Notes under the pieces: generated by a model
Database searches by the model: none
What the model saw: only the letters and a program-made list of their open reading frames with translations
What the model was told of the DNA's origin: nothing
Made by a program: the position numbers and the translations under genes
Shown: positions 44,828-54,863 of the stretch, piece after piece
Layout of the letters: every line of letters starts with the position of its first letter
Position numbering within the stretch: the stretch's first letter is position 1
Assembly: GCF_900102105.1 (NCBI RefSeq)
Contig: NZ_FNBB01000001.1
Span: 186,001 to 250,000 of the forward strand
DNA: 64,000 nt
Direction: 5' to 3'
From: Agrobacterium pusense
GTDB taxonomy: Bacteria; Pseudomonadota; Alphaproteobacteria; Rhizobiales; Rhizobiaceae

Positions 44828-45931
44828 TCACTGAACCACGGCAGCCTGCACCGGTGTTGACGCATCCGCCGCCACCCTCCCATGCAGCAGGTCGTGAATG
44901 AACTCCATCTTCGCAACCACCGGCGGCGTCAGGACGAAGGGATAGAGGTCCGCTTCCCCCATGCTGCGCTGGATCGAGTTGATCGCAACGCTGAGCGGAA
45001 TCCAGGCCTTGACCAGCTGTGCAGCGCTGCGGGCATTGTAAGGATCGAAAGTCACCTCCGCCGCCATTTCTTCATGCCCGTCGGGGTCGATTGCCACGCC
45101 GAAGGCGCGCGCGGTCTCAAGCGTATCGACGATATGCAGATAATGCGCGAAACACTCGGCAAAATCCTCCCAAGGGTGGACCGAGGCATACGAACTGATG
45201 AAGCTGTCCTGCCAGTCGGGACGTGGACCCTCGTCGTAATTGCGTTGCAGGGCAGCGCCATAATCTTCTCTGTCATCGCCAAAGACGGCGCGGCAGGCCT
45301 CCAGTCGGTTTGCATCGCGTACGAGCTTGTTCCAGATGAAGTGACCGACTTCGTGGCGGAAATGGCCGAGCATTGTGCGGTACGGCTCGTTCATATTGGC
45401 GCGCACCTGTTCGCGCGTAGCATCGTCGGCCTCGGCCGCACGAATGGCGATCAGCCCCTCGTCATGACCGGTCATGGCCGGAATGACGGAACCATCTGGC
45501 GCCACCTCATCCACCAGAAAGTCGAAGACAAGGCCGCCAGCGGGATCGGCATCACGGTTGGGATGCGGGAGGCCGAGCCGCAGGATAGAATAAAACAGAT
45601 GACGCTGCGCCTGGCTGATACGACGCCATTGCTCAATGCCCTGTTGCGTCGCAATGTCGGGCACAAGGCGATTGTGGCTGCAGGCAGGGCAAAATGCGCT
45701 TTCCCTTCCCGCGGGCACCGACCAGTTGCAGATATCGTTCACTTCATTGGCGCAAAACCGCACCTGTTTTTGCGGTTCCGCGACGATCTGCCAGTTCGGC
45801 TCACCGGCTGGGGCCAGCGCCTCCATGGACAGGCGCTCCGGCACGAAGGCAAGACGATGACCGCAGGAAACGCAAAAACGATTGTCGAAATGCACCGGCT
45901 GGCCGCAGGATGCGCAGGAAAAAAGCTTCAT
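44828..45931 (-). CDS. putative zinc-binding metallopeptidase
   Basis: A 367-residue protein. The N-terminal zinc ribbon has two CxxC pairs (CASCGQPVHF and CVSCGHRL), and a further CPAC lies near residue 82. The metallopeptidase motif is HFRHEVGHFIWNKL (HExGH). SFISSYASVHPWEDFAECFAHYLHI gives later acidic and histidine residues. This combination is a known uncharacterised family (zinc-ribbon plus putative metallopeptidase, DUF2248-like). No signal peptide is present, so it is probably cytoplasmic. The function is unknown. Confidence 0.85.
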   Translation of the reverse strand: MKLFSCASCGQPVHFDNRFCVSCGHRLAFVPERLSMEALAPAGEPNWQIVAEPQKQVRFCANEVNDICNWSVPAGRESAFCPACSHNRLVPDIATQQGIEQWRRISQAQRHLFYSILRLGLPHPNRDADPAGGLVFDFLVDEVAPDGSVIPAMTGHDEGLIAIRAAEADDATREQVRANMNEPYRTMLGHFRHEVGHFIWNKLVRDANRLEACRAVFGDDREDYGAALQRNYDEGPRPDWQDSFISSYASVHPWEDFAECFAHYLHIVDTLETARAFGVAIDPDGHEEMAAEVTFDPYNARSAAQLVKAWIPLSVAINSIQRSMGEADLYPFVLTPPVVAKMEFIHDLLHGRVAADASTPVQAAVVQ

Positions 45932-46029
45932 TGATGAAACCCTTGCGATGGATCAGTTGCTCGGAGGCAAATCTGGGACGACGGCATGAACGGCGCAACA
46001 GGAAGAGCGTTCCGGCGCTCAGACGACAA

Positions 46030-46059
46030 GAGCGCATGTGCTCTTGAACACATGCGCTC
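46030..46059 (-). terminator. hairpin between csbD-like and metallopeptidase genes
   Basis: GAGCGCATGTG-N8-CACATGCGCTC is an 11-bp perfect hairpin. On the minus strand it is followed by TTGTCGTCT, a weak U tract, and lies 43 bases after the csbD-like stop. Confidence 0.55.
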
Positions 46060-46101
46060 CGCGCGCCCCATCATCAGAGAGGCGCAATCAATACGGCGAT
46101 A

Positions 46102-46293
46102 TTACATGCGGTCGACGGCGCCCTTTACGGCATCCTTCGCCTTGCCGACGGAGGACTGTACCTTGCCCTTGGTTTCCTGGGCGGCACCCTTGGCGCGCAA
46201 TTCATTATTGCCGGTCGCTTCACCGACGTTCTTCTTCACCTTACCAGCAACTTCATTGGCTTTACCGGCGACCTTGTCAGATGTGCTACCCAT
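46102..46293 (-). CDS. CsbD-like stress protein
   Basis: A 63-residue hydrophilic protein: [20 protein letters not shown] and [20 protein letters not shown] are the repeats of the CsbD family, small stress-induced proteins of unknown mechanism. ATG at 46293 has GGGAG about 8 bases upstream; longer frames are not protein-like. It lies downstream of yqgE on the same strand. Confidence 0.88.
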   Translation of the reverse strand: MGSTSDKVAGKANEVAGKVKKNVGEATGNNELRAKGAAQETKGKVQSSVGKAKDAVKGAVDRM

Positions 46294-46396
46294 ATTACTG
46301 CTCCCTAGTTGAACCGTACTGTCTGTGCGGCTTTCCGGGTAAGTAACGCCAAAGGGAGAAGAATGGTTCCAGCCAAAACGAGCGGGAAGATGAGGC

Positions 46397-47002
46397 TCAG
46401 GCATGCCCCGCATCTGTGGAGAGCATGCGTGCATCAACGCCCATCAGGGCGAGCGCCCGCTCGTATTTATTGTCCAACCCGCGGTCGAAAATCAGCTCCT
46501 CCGCAGCCGGGCAGTTCAGCCAGCCATTATTGGCGATCTCGTTTTCCAGTTGTCCTGGCCCCCAGCCGGCATAACCGAGCATCATGGTGGCCCTTTGCGG
46601 GCCGCGGCCGTTGGAAATGGCGCGGACGATATCCAGCGTTGCGGTCAGCGAAATGTCATCGCTGACGGGAATGCTGGATTCGCTTAAATAGTCATCCGAA
46701 TGCAGAACGAAACCTCGGCCGGATTCCACCGGGCCGCCGCACTGGATCGGGAACTCACGGGTGCGGTTGGGCAGCATGATGGCGTCGTTGCTGTCCACCA
46801 GTTTCAGGTGGAGCAGTATGTCCGTGAAGGTAATCTGCTGCGGCCGGTTGATGATGAAACCCATGGCCCCGGCGTCCGAGTGGGCGCAGATATAGATCAC
46901 CGCACGGGCAAAATTGCCGTCGTCCAGCCCCGGCATCGCAATGAGGAACTGGCCGTCGAGAAAGCCACGTTCGCGCTTGTCCATCAGGGTTGAAAAGCTC
47001 AC
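46397..47002 (-). CDS. YqgE/AlgH family protein (DUF179)
   Basis: A 201-residue protein of the YqgE/AlgH family. [20 protein letters not shown] opens the domain, and [16 protein letters not shown] and [19 protein letters not shown] are family signatures. No enzymatic function is established. It precedes the csbD-like gene on the same strand and is divergent from the DsbD-N-type gene. Confidence 0.92.
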   Translation of the reverse strand: MSFSTLMDKRERGFLDGQFLIAMPGLDDGNFARAVIYICAHSDAGAMGFIINRPQQITFTDILLHLKLVDSNDAIMLPNRTREFPIQCGGPVESGRGFVLHSDDYLSESSIPVSDDISLTATLDIVRAISNGRGPQRATMMLGYAGWGPGQLENEIANNGWLNCPAAEELIFDRGLDNKYERALALMGVDARMLSTDAGHA

Positions 47003-47163
47003 AGGCGCCTCCAGCAGGCCGAATTCCGTCGTTTAACGGAAAACGGCGTTCGCACTTCGACAAAGGACAGGATGCGGCATACCGCCCGATCAATCAACCG
47101 AAAATGATGAACCCCACGAATTCGTAACTGGTCCGCCGGTCGATGTTGGGTTAGACGGGAAGC

Positions 47164-48012
47164 ATGAGCGTCAGGTTATTCTTTCGATTTTCACATCTTC
47201 ACCTCGCGGCTGCTTTTGCCGCCCTCCTCGGCGGCATGCAAGCCGCCCGGGCCGACATTACCGACTGGGCCAGAAGCGAGGGCGGCCAGATGCGCGTCGC
47301 GAGCCTTGCCGTGGATGCAAACGGCGTGGTGCGCGGCGTATTGCAGATCGAGCCGAAGGACGGCTGGATAACCTATTGGCGCGAACCCGGAGAAGCAGGC
47401 ATACCGCCGCAGATCACGCCTGATCCGACCAGCGGTGCGATGCTGACCGCCATGGCTTATCCGGTTCCGAAGTTGATCGAAAACGGCGATATAACCGATA
47501 TCGGTTATGACCACGCCGTCAGCCTTCCCTTTCAGCTGAAGGTTACCGATCCGGCAGCAGGCGGGAAGATCGACCTCACCGCATTCATCGGCGTCTGCCA
47601 GAATATCTGTATCCCCTTCGAGGCGAAGTTCTCCATCGACCGGGGCACGGCTGGTGATGATGACAGCGAGGAGCGCCGCCTTCTCGAAGAGGCGCGCGAA
47701 ACACTGCCCGAAGCGGCATCCGACGATTTCAAGGTGATCGATTTCCACATCACGCCTGACAAGACCATGCTTGGCGTGCAGCTGCAGCTTCCGGAAAACG
47801 CGCCGAAGGAGACCGAAATCTTCATCGCCGGCCCCTCGGGTTTTGCCTATTACGAGCCGCAGAACCTCGTACGCGACAAGCGCAAGCTCTCCTTCTACAT
47901 GAACATCAAGGGCCTGCCGAAAACCTATCAGGTGCAGGGCAACAGCTGGCCCATTCTGGTCAAATCGGGCGACCGGGCCATGGAGACGATGCTGAATTTC
48001 CCGAAGCCCTGA
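47164..48012 (+). CDS. orphan DsbD N-terminal-domain-like exported protein
   Basis: A 282-residue protein with a signal peptide (about 1-30, ending ARA) followed by a domain like the periplasmic N-terminal domain of DsbD: IEPKDGWITYWREPGEAGIP and FIGVCQNICIPFEAKFSID, in which cysteines are spaced C-x3-C. It lacks the membrane and thioredoxin domains of full DsbD, and no ccdA-like partner is next to it. A role in periplasmic thiol reduction or cytochrome maturation is plausible but inferred. Confidence 0.82.
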   Translation: MSVRLFFRFSHLHLAAAFAALLGGMQAARADITDWARSEGGQMRVASLAVDANGVVRGVLQIEPKDGWITYWREPGEAGIPPQITPDPTSGAMLTAMAYPVPKLIENGDITDIGYDHAVSLPFQLKVTDPAAGGKIDLTAFIGVCQNICIPFEAKFSIDRGTAGDDDSEERRLLEEARETLPEAASDDFKVIDFHITPDKTMLGVQLQLPENAPKETEIFIAGPSGFAYYEPQNLVRDKRKLSFYMNIKGLPKTYQVQGNSWPILVKSGDRAMETMLNFPKP

Positions 48013-48211
48013 ACGGTGGCTCCGCGGTGGAATCCACCGTGAAAACCGCATGGCGGATTTCATTTCCGTGCTCTTGATACCGTTGGATTCGTTGCGAACC
48101 TGCCAGTATCCGGACAGCTTGTTTTCGTTTGTCTTCCAGGGAAAACCGGGTTCCACTTTTCCCTGGCAAACTCTATAGTCGCGCGAACCGAACGGCCATA
48201 GGAGCACGGAC

Positions 48212-48697
48212 ATGACCATCAAGATCGGCGATAAACTGCCTTCCGCAACCTTCAAGGAAAAGACGGCCGATGGCCCGGTGGAAACCACCACGGACGCGCT
48301 TTTCGGCGGGAAGAAGGTTGTTCTCTTTGCCGTTCCCGGCGCTTTCACCCCCACCTGCTCGCTGAACCACCTGCCGGGTTATCTTGAAAACCGCGACACT
48401 ATTCTGGCCAAAGGCGTTGACGATATCGCAGTCGTTGCCGTCAACGACTGGCATGTGATGGGCGCATGGGCGCAATCTTCGGGCGGTCAGGGCAAAATCC
48501 ACTTCCTCGCCGACTGGGATGCGTCCTTCACCAAGGCGCTCGGCCTTGATGCCGACCTCTCCGCCGGCGGCCTCGGCGTGCGTTCCAAGCGTTATTCGAT
48601 GCTGGTGGAAGACGGCGTCGTGAAGTCACTCAACGTGGAAGAGAACCCCGGTCAGGCGACGGTCTCTGCCGCTGCGGCGATGATCGAGCAGCTTTAA
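48212..48697 (+). CDS. peroxiredoxin (Prx5-type)
   Basis: A 161-residue thiol peroxidase. The peroxidatic cysteine is in PGAFTPTCSLNHLPGY (T-x-x-C with the PxxxTxxC motif), and the conserved arginine is in LGVRSKRYSML. It reduces hydrogen peroxide or organic peroxides, with glutathione/glutaredoxin or thioredoxin as donor in this subgroup. AGGAGC precedes the ATG. It is monocistronic. Confidence 0.95.
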   Translation: MTIKIGDKLPSATFKEKTADGPVETTTDALFGGKKVVLFAVPGAFTPTCSLNHLPGYLENRDTILAKGVDDIAVVAVNDWHVMGAWAQSSGGQGKIHFLADWDASFTKALGLDADLSAGGLGVRSKRYSMLVEDGVVKSLNVEENPGQATVSAAAAMIEQL

Positions 48698-48716
48698 GGC
48701 CAAATGTTTGGCCACA

Positions 48717-48812
48717 GGCCGAGCCATAAATCCTCGGGCTTGTCCCGGGGATCCAATCATTTCACCAAAAACGAAATGCTGCAGATGTTTGGGGCCGGCC
48801 CGAGCATGAGGC
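48717..48812. repeat. intergenic repeat (family D), copy 3
   Basis: TCCTCGGGCTTGTCCCGGGG is a hairpin related to copies 1 and 2, followed about 55 bases later by GGGGCCGGCCCGAGCATGAG. It lies between convergent genes. Confidence 0.7.
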
Positions 48813-48837
48813 AAGAGAGCGGCGGGGCGCCGCCTTC

Positions 48838-49146
48838 TCAAACATTCATATCAAACACCAGAAGCCCGGCAAGACCGCCATCGGTGAGTGACACGAGGCG
48901 CTCCCCCACCTCCATATGCTTGGGATGGGCAAGATATTCGTCCCGGGCTTCCGGGCTTTCAAGCGTCACGATGAAGCCATCGACAAAACCGCCATTCAGC
49001 CCTTCGGGTGAAACGTTCTGTCCGTATTTCACATCGACGATGCCGGGTATCACGTCTTTCAGGGCGGCGATCGCCTCGAAAACTGCATGTTTTTCAGAAG
49101 CGGCCGTCGCGGCCTTGAAGCGTAGAAAGACACAATGCAGGATCAT
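48838..49146 (-). CDS. Dabb-family stress-responsive protein
   Basis: A 102-residue protein of the dimeric alpha-beta barrel (Dabb) type: ILHCVFLRFKAATAASEKHA opens the first strand, and DGFIVTLESPEARDEYLAHP is a family block. The role of bacterial Dabb proteins is poorly defined. It is convergent with the peroxiredoxin gene across a family D repeat. Confidence 0.85.
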   Translation of the reverse strand: MILHCVFLRFKAATAASEKHAVFEAIAALKDVIPGIVDVKYGQNVSPEGLNGGFVDGFIVTLESPEARDEYLAHPKHMEVGERLVSLTDGGLAGLLVFDMNV

Positions 49147-49281
49147 CCGGATTTTTCTCCTCCGTTGGGCACCACCGGAGCACCCCTTGACGACAAGATA
49201 GGTCGGGTTTCGGTTTTCACAACCCCGGATGGGGGCGTGCCGGCTCGGATTTTGTCCGGCGCAAAATAGAGCAGTCTTGCA

Positions 49282-49722
49282 TTACCGCCGTTTGAAAGGC
49301 TCCATGCCTTTTCGCGCCAATTCATCGGCGCGCTCGTTTTCCGGGTGGCCGGCATGGCCCTTCACCCAGTGCAAGGTAACCTTGTGGCGCTCGCGCGCCA
49401 CTTCCAATGCCTGCCATAGCTCGACATTCTTGACCGGCTTGTTATCGGCTGTCTTCCAGCCCTTCTTTTTCCAGCCGAAAATCCACTTGGTGATGCCGTC
49501 CTTCACATAGGCGCTGTCGGTGTAAAGATCGACTTCGCAGGGGGCCTTGAGCGCATTGAGTGCGGAAATCGCCGCCATCAGTTCCATGCGGTTGTTGGTG
49601 GTCTCGGCCTCGCCGCCGCAGAGTTCCTTCTCCACCTCGCCGTAACGCAGCACCGCACCCCAGCCTCCCGGACCCGGATTGCCGGAGCAGGCGCCATCGG
49701 TGAAAATATCGACATGCTTCAT
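49282..49722 (-). CDS. rnhA: ribonuclease HI
   Basis: A 146-residue RNase H1 that degrades RNA in RNA-DNA hybrids. The catalytic acids are in [29 protein letters not shown], and [12 protein letters not shown], with [15 protein letters not shown] supplying the final motif. Its ATG overlaps the thrB stop by 4 bases, ending the ispH-thrB-rnhA run. Confidence 0.97.
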   Translation of the reverse strand: MKHVDIFTDGACSGNPGPGGWGAVLRYGEVEKELCGGEAETTNNRMELMAAISALNALKAPCEVDLYTDSAYVKDGITKWIFGWKKKGWKTADNKPVKNVELWQALEVARERHKVTLHWVKGHAGHPENERADELARKGMEPFKRR

Positions 49723-50687
49723 TCGCCGGCCAGCCCGTATTCGGCGACAGTGGCGATGGAACGGTGGAACCGCAGCTTGCGCAGATATTCCAGCGGGTCT
49801 TTTTTCACCACCAGCGCGCCCTCCGGCGTTGTCAGCCAGTCGTAAAGCCGCGTTAGGAAGAAGCGCAGAGCCGAACCGCGCGCCAGAAGCGGCAGGGCTT
49901 CCAGCTCCGCTTCACTGAGCGGCCGCACGGACTGGTAACCTTCCAGCAACGCCTTGCCCTTGGTGACGTTGTAAGCGCCATCCTTTTCAAAGCACCAGGC
50001 ATTGAGGCAGATCGACACATCATAAGCGAGCAGGTCGTTGCAGGCGAAATAAAAGTCGATCAGACCGGAGAGTTCGTCGCCGAGGAAGAACACATTGTCC
50101 TGGAACAGATCCGCATGGATGACACCGGCCGGCAGGTCCTTCGGCCAATGGGCCGCGAGATAATCGATCTCGGGGCGAATCTCGTCCTTCAGCCCCGTCT
50201 CCACCTCGTCCGCGCGGTCTTCGGATTTCTCCCACAGCACCTTCCAGCCCTCGACGGAGAGCGCGTTCGGCCGCTTGATCTCGAAGCCTTCGCCCGCCAG
50301 ATGCATGGCGGCCAGCGCCTTGCCGACTTCGCGGCAATGTTTCGCCTCCGGCTTTCTCAGCCACATTCCTTCAAGGAAGGAGATAAGCGCGGCGGGGCGG
50401 CCCGACAGCTCTCCCAGCAACTCGCCATCCTTGCGCGGCAGCGGCAAGGGGCAGGACAGGCCCTTGGCGGCCAGATGCTGCATGAGGCCGAGGAAGAAAG
50501 GCAGATCGGATTTTTCCACACGCTTTTCATAAAGCGTCAGGATCAGCGGGTCCTTGGTGGTATGCAGCAGGAAATTGGAGTTTTCGACGCCTTCGGCAAT
50601 GCCCTTGTAGGAAGTGAGGCTGCCGACGTCGTACTGCGTGAGGAAATTCCTCAGATCATCTTCGGTGATATCAGTATAAACTGCCAA
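49719..50687 (-). CDS. thrB: homoserine kinase (choline-kinase-type)
   Basis: A 322-residue kinase that makes O-phosphohomoserine for ThrC. It belongs to the aminoglycoside-phosphotransferase-like fold, not the GHMP fold of enterobacterial Thr[21 protein letters not shown] carries the catalytic HxDxxxxN, and [20 protein letters not shown] the metal-binding aspartate. The start is a TTG at 50687 (reading [12 protein letters not shown]), with AAGAGA upstream; the family always begins this way. It overlaps rnhA and lies 81 bases after ispH. Confidence 0.95.
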   Translation of the reverse strand: MAVYTDITEDDLRNFLTQYDVGSLTSYKGIAEGVENSNFLLHTTKDPLILTLYEKRVEKSDLPFFLGLMQHLAAKGLSCPLPLPRKDGELLGELSGRPAALISFLEGMWLRKPEAKHCREVGKALAAMHLAGEGFEIKRPNALSVEGWKVLWEKSEDRADEVETGLKDEIRPEIDYLAAHWPKDLPAGVIHADLFQDNVFFLGDELSGLIDFYFACNDLLAYDVSICLNAWCFEKDGAYNVTKGKALLEGYQSVRPLSEAELEALPLLARGSALRFFLTRLYDWLTTPEGALVVKKDPLEYLRKLRFHRSIATVAEYGLAGE

Positions 50688-50768
50688 TTTTAAATCTCTT
50701 GGTGAAGGATGGAGTGGAAATCCGGCAGAGCGGCGCGGGGCGAATACCACCCTTCCCGCCAAACCATG

Positions 50769-51815
50769 TCAGGCGCCGGCTGCAGCCTTAGGCGGCAGCG
50801 CGTTGCTGGCATTGCCGTTGACGAAAGCCATATCATCCGTCGTCAGCTCGATGCTGCGCAACTCGCGATTGACGAGGAAATGTTCCGTTTCCTCAACCGT
50901 CACGGCGAGATCGAGCGTGGTGTCGAAACGCGCCTTGAAGGCTTCGATGATTTCATCGACGATGACTTCAGGAGCGGATGCGCCGGCCGAGAGACCGACG
51001 GTGCGGATATCGCCGATTTCATTCCAGTCGATTTCGGAGGCCCGCTGCACCAGGACAGAGCGCTTCGCACCCGCACGCAGGGCCACTTCCACCAGCCGCT
51101 TGGAATTGGAGGAATTGGGGGCGCCGACGACGATGAACAGGTCGCAGCCGGGCGCTGCCTGTTTCACCGCATCCTGACGGTTGGTGGTCGCGTAACAGAT
51201 GCTGTCGGCGGCGGGCGCCTGAATGGCCGGGAAGCGTTCCTGCAGCCTGGCGATCACGCCTGCCGTGTCATCGACCGACAGGGTCGTCTGTGTGACAAAG
51301 CCGAGATTTTCGCGGTCCAGCGGCTCATAACGGTCGGCATCCTCCACCGTTTCGATGAGTGAGACGGTGCCTTCGGGAAGCTGGCCCATGGTGCCGATGA
51401 CCTCTGGATGACCGGCATGGCCGATCAGCACCACATGGCGGCCGAGGCGCTGGTGGCGCATGGCCTGCTTGTGGACCTTGGAGACCAACGGGCAAGTGGC
51501 ATCGAGATAAAACAGGTTGCGCGCCTGCGCATCCTCAGGCACGGATTTAGGAACGCCATGCGCCGAGAAAACCACCGGCTGCTCGCGATGTTCGGCCGGA
51601 ATTTCATGCAGTTCCTCGACGAAGACCGCACCCTTGGCTTCCAGCCCTTCCACCACATAGCGGTTATGCACGATTTCGTGGCGAACATAAACGGGCGCGC
51701 CATAGGCCTTCAGCGCCAGCACGACGATCTGGATCGCCCGGTCCACGCCCGCGCAAAAGCCACGCGGTCCGCACAGCCTTATCGTCAAAGGGGGTTTGGA
51801 AACGGCGATGTTCAT
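50769..51815 (-). CDS. ispH: 4-hydroxy-3-methylbut-2-enyl diphosphate reductase
   Basis: A 348-residue [4Fe-4S] enzyme of the last step of the MEP isoprenoid pathway. The three cluster cysteines are in [13 protein letters not shown] (second Cys is the ligand), [11 protein letters not shown] and [28 protein letters not shown] binds the diphosphate. It heads the ispH-thrB-rnhA run, and a 62-base gap separates it from the SURF1 gene upstream on the same strand. Confidence 0.97.
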   Translation of the reverse strand: MNIAVSKPPLTIRLCGPRGFCAGVDRAIQIVVLALKAYGAPVYVRHEIVHNRYVVEGLEAKGAVFVEELHEIPAEHREQPVVFSAHGVPKSVPEDAQARNLFYLDATCPLVSKVHKQAMRHQRLGRHVVLIGHAGHPEVIGTMGQLPEGTVSLIETVEDADRYEPLDRENLGFVTQTTLSVDDTAGVIARLQERFPAIQAPAADSICYATTNRQDAVKQAAPGCDLFIVVGAPNSSNSKRLVEVALRAGAKRSVLVQRASEIDWNEIGDIRTVGLSAGASAPEVIVDEIIEAFKARFDTTLDLAVTVEETEHFLVNRELRSIELTTDDMAFVNGNASNALPPKAAAGA

Positions 51816-51877
51816 TCCAGCTCCTTAGGCGTGCTCCGTGCCCTGCCGATGGCCAGCCCTGCCGGGCGGCAGGCGCA

Positions 51878-52612
51878 CTATTCATCGCGCGCCTTGTGGT
51901 TCCGGAAATAGGCAAAACCGGCGACGATGACAAGGGCTGCAGCCAGACCATACCACGTTATCGCATATTGCAGGTGATTATTGGGCAAATCTATCAGCGT
52001 CACCCTGCCCTGCGGCCAGCCGCCGGGATTGGGGGCGGCATCGGCATCCACGAAAAGCTTGACCAGCCGGTCCGGCGGAATATCCGCACTGGAGGCCATG
52101 GCCGCCAGATCCTTCCAGTAGAATATGTTCTTGGCGATATCGTTGTCCGGCAACAGCGAGGAAGGCTTGGCGACAAGCGGCGCACGCGCCAGCCCCGTAA
52201 TCGTCACCTCGCCCGTCACCTGCCCCTCGGATCGCTTGGCCGGATCCTTCATCTCGAAGGGCACAAAACCGCGATTGACGAAGAGGACGCGGCGATCGGC
52301 AAGCGTCAGCGGCGTATAGATGTAATAGCCGGTTCTGCCTTGGTGGGTGGCGAAGAAATGCCGCTCGCGGGCGTGATCGAAGGTACCGGACAGACTGACC
52401 TTGCGATACTCGATATCGCCACCGCTTTTGGCAATCGCCTCTATTTCGGCAACCGTGGCGGGGGCAGCGTTTCGCCGTTCTTCTATATCGGCGAGAAGCG
52501 CCTCTTTCCAGTAAAGCCGCTTTACCTGCCAGGTGCCGAGCCCGAGAAGAATGGCAAGCGCCAGCAGAACCAGCGGCGCAGCGAACCAGACCCGCCTATC
52601 CGCCGCCTTCAT
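51878..52612 (-). CDS. SURF1-family cytochrome oxidase assembly protein
   Basis: A 244-residue protein with membrane helices at both ends (WFAAPLVLLALAILLGLGTW near the start; YGLAAALVIVAGFAYF near the end) and a periplasmic domain between. LGTWQVKRLYWK and FVNRGFVPFE are SURF1 signatures, and HLQYAITWYGLAAAL is the C-terminal block. SURF1 helps insert heme a into subunit I. ATG at 52612 is preferred (MKAADRR); a GTG at 52621 is possible. It lies 10 bases after the DUF983 gene. Confidence 0.9.
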   Translation of the reverse strand: MKAADRRVWFAAPLVLLALAILLGLGTWQVKRLYWKEALLADIEERRNAAPATVAEIEAIAKSGGDIEYRKVSLSGTFDHARERHFFATHQGRTGYYIYTPLTLADRRVLFVNRGFVPFEMKDPAKRSEGQVTGEVTITGLARAPLVAKPSSLLPDNDIAKNIFYWKDLAAMASSADIPPDRLVKLFVDADAAPNPGGWPQGRVTLIDLPNNHLQYAITWYGLAAALVIVAGFAYFRNHKARDE

Positions 52613-52622
52613 TTGGGACACT

Positions 52623-53009
52623 TCATTCACGGTCAAGCCTGCCTTCGCTTGCATTGTTGCGGTATTGCAGCGCGATCATGATGCCCTTGAGCTTGCGCAG
52701 CAGCACGAGGGAGACAATCACCGTAAATGGCAACCACAAGATGACATGCACCCAGACGGGCGGCGCAAAATGCTGATCGAACCAGAGCGCCAGCCCGACA
52801 ACCAGAAAACCGACGATCAGCATGACGAAAACCGCCGGGCCATCACCCGCATCGGCAAAACCGTAATCCAGTCCGCATGCGCTGCAGGCGGGTTTTACCG
52901 TCAGAAAACCATCGAAAAGGCGCCCGTTGCCGCAGCGAGGGCAGCAGCCCTTCAAGCCCACCTTGATCGGGTCGACCGGGGCGAACTTGCTGCCTGATGG
53001 CTCTGACAT
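52623..53009 (-). CDS. DUF983 membrane protein
   Basis: A 128-residue protein with an N-terminal zinc-ribbon-like part (CCPRCGNGRLFDGFLTVKPA then CSACGLDYG) and two membrane helices (about 55-75 and 82-103). FADAGDGPAVFVMLIVGFLV is the DUF983 signature. Such genes lie next to oxidase genes in many alphaproteobacteria, suggesting a part in oxidase assembly; no function is proved. ATG at 53009 (MSEPSGSKF) is chosen. Confidence 0.87.
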   Translation of the reverse strand: MSEPSGSKFAPVDPIKVGLKGCCPRCGNGRLFDGFLTVKPACSACGLDYGFADAGDGPAVFVMLIVGFLVVGLALWFDQHFAPPVWVHVILWLPFTVIVSLVLLRKLKGIMIALQYRNNASEGRLDRE

Positions 53010-53112
53010 GGTGAAACCTCCCGCAAAGTCGGCCAAAGTCCGAGGGTGACGTCGATCTCTTGGAAACCTGCCTCAAAACCCGGGCACTTGTTTCTTGCTC
53101 GATCGCGTCGCG

Positions 53113-53270
53113 TCTTCTTCTCCCCGCCGGGGAGAAGGTGGCCCGAAGGGTCGGATGAGGGGGCTAGCTCTCCGGATATCTCTACCGGAGCCCCCTCATC
53201 CCGCTGCCGCGGACTTCTCCCCGGCGGGGAGAAGAAACGATTGCACCCGCTCGCTCCACCGGATGCCTTA
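53113..53270. repeat. palindromic intergenic repeat (family B), copy 2
   Basis: TTCTTCTCCCCGCCGGGGAG and its inverse at 53216-53236 flank an inner GGATGAGGGGGCT/AGCCCCCTCATCC inverted repeat; GCACCCGCTCGCTCCACC at 53253-53270 is the inverse of the flank of copy 1. It interrupts the cluster between ctaE and the DUF983 gene. Confidence 0.85.
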
Positions 53271-53281
53271 CCTTGGCCCTA

Positions 53282-54157
53282 TCAGCCGTGAATTGGCGCG
53301 CCCCAGCCACCCCAGATATAGATGGCGAAGAACAGGAACAGCCAGACAACGTCAACGAAGTGCCAGTACCAGGCAGCGGCTTCGAAACCGAAATGCTGCG
53401 TGGGCGTGAACCCGCCGGCAATGGCGCGGAACAGGCAGACCAGCAGGAACACCGTGCCCACGAAGACGTGGAAACCGTGGAAACCGGTGGCCATGAAGAA
53501 GGTCGCGCCGTAGATCGAATTCTTGAAGTCGAACGGGGCGTGCATGTATTCGTAAACCTGCACGGTGGAGAACAGCACGCCAAGCGCAACGGTGAGCACC
53601 AGACCCGATATCAGGCCCTTGCGGTCATTGTGCAGCAGAGCATGATGCGCCCAGGTGACACAGGTGCCCGACAGCAGCAGGATGACGGTGTTGTAGAGCG
53701 GCAGATGCCATGGATCGATGACTTCGATGCCCTTGGGCGGCCATTGTCCGCCGGTATATTCGAGACGCGACGCCTGAATAGCTTCATGGGGGAAGAGGCT
53801 GGCATCGAAATATGCCCAGAACCATGCGACGAAGAACATCACCTCTGAGGCGATGAACATGATCATGCCGTAACGCAGATGCAGCGAAACGACGCGGGTG
53901 TGATTGCCCTCGCGGCCTTCCTTGATCGTATCCGCCCACCACGCATACATGGTGTAGAGCACGATGACGAGACCGATATAGAACAGCCAGGGATTGGCGA
54001 GTTCCGCGCCGAACAGCTTGAAGGAGCCGCCTGACAGGTAACGCATGTAACAAACGCCACCGAAAGTCAGGATGAAAGCGCCGATCGAGGCCAGAAGCGG
54101 CCAGGGGCTTGGATCGATAATGTGGTAATCGTGGTTCTTCTGATGCGTATCTGCCAT
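53282..54157 (-). CDS. ctaE: cytochrome c oxidase subunit III
   Basis: A 291-residue, seven-helix subunit of the aa3 oxidase. HDYHIIDPSPWPLLASIGAF is the usual N-terminus, and ASEVMFFVAWFWAYFDASLF, TCVTWAHHALLHNDR and GFHGFHVFVGTVFLLVCLFR are family blocks. The start ATG at 54157 (MADTHQKNHD) is preferred over a longer frame. It follows ctaG by 59 bases. Confidence 0.96.
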   Translation of the reverse strand: MADTHQKNHDYHIIDPSPWPLLASIGAFILTFGGVCYMRYLSGGSFKLFGAELANPWLFYIGLVIVLYTMYAWWADTIKEGREGNHTRVVSLHLRYGMIMFIASEVMFFVAWFWAYFDASLFPHEAIQASRLEYTGGQWPPKGIEVIDPWHLPLYNTVILLLSGTCVTWAHHALLHNDRKGLISGLVLTVALGVLFSTVQVYEYMHAPFDFKNSIYGATFFMATGFHGFHVFVGTVFLLVCLFRAIAGGFTPTQHFGFEAAAWYWHFVDVVWLFLFFAIYIWGGWGAPIHG

Positions 54158-54216
54158 TGCGACAATCCCCTGGTGTCTCTTCCCTGATCCGGCCTCGGCA
54201 AAGGCCGGATCTCCTC

Positions 54217-54834
54217 TCACAATTTGCTTTCGCCAGATTCGGTTTTTACCGGCAAGGACGCAACCGGTTTTTCGGTTTTGGCCGGATAAAACGTATAGGA
54301 CAGCGTTAAAGTATGAATGCTCTTGGTCTCACGCGCCGTGGCGATGTCAGGATCGACGAAGAACACCACCGGCATTTCCAGCGTTTCGCCGGGCTGCAGC
54401 GTCGTTTCGGTGAAGCAGAAGCACTCCACCTTGTTGAAATAGGCGCCGGCTTCCATGGGCGTGACGTTGAAGACCGCCGTGCCCGTGGTCGCCACCGGTG
54501 AACGGTTCGTCGCCTTGAAGGTCACCTGCACCGTTTCGCCGATCTTCGGCGTGACCTTCCTGTCGACCGGCTGGAAATCCCAGTTGAGGCCGTTCGACGT
54601 ATTGGCGTCAAAGGTGACATTGATGGTCTTGTCGAGGATCACATCGGAATATTGCTCGACGCGCTGGGTCGTGCCGTTGTAACCGGTGACACGGCAGAAC
54701 AGCGTATAAAGCGGCACGGCGGCGTAGGCCATGCCGATCATGGCGCAGAAAAACACCAGACAGAGCACGAGGATGGAGCGATTGCTCACCCGCTGCCGCT
54801 CGGTCCCCGTTGTCTGCGCTTCCATATTCGCCAT
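54217..54834 (-). CDS. ctaG: cytochrome c oxidase assembly protein CtaG (Cox11)
   Basis: A 205-residue copper chaperone for the CuB site of subunit I. One N-terminal membrane helix ([20 protein letters not shown]) anchors a periplasmic immunoglobulin-like domain with [15 protein letters not shown], whose CFC cysteines bind copper. [16 protein letters not shown] is also typical. The start may be 54834 or 54825: GGAGG lies 2 bases before the first ATG and 11 before the second. Confidence 0.96.
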   Translation of the reverse strand: MANMEAQTTGTERQRVSNRSILVLCLVFFCAMIGMAYAAVPLYTLFCRVTGYNGTTQRVEQYSDVILDKTINVTFDANTSNGLNWDFQPVDRKVTPKIGETVQVTFKATNRSPVATTGTAVFNVTPMEAGAYFNKVECFCFTETTLQPGETLEMPVVFFVDPDIATARETKSIHTLTLSYTFYPAKTEKPVASLPVKTESGESKL

Positions 54835-54863
54835 ATCCTCCTCCTTCCCCCTCGATCAGCCCG

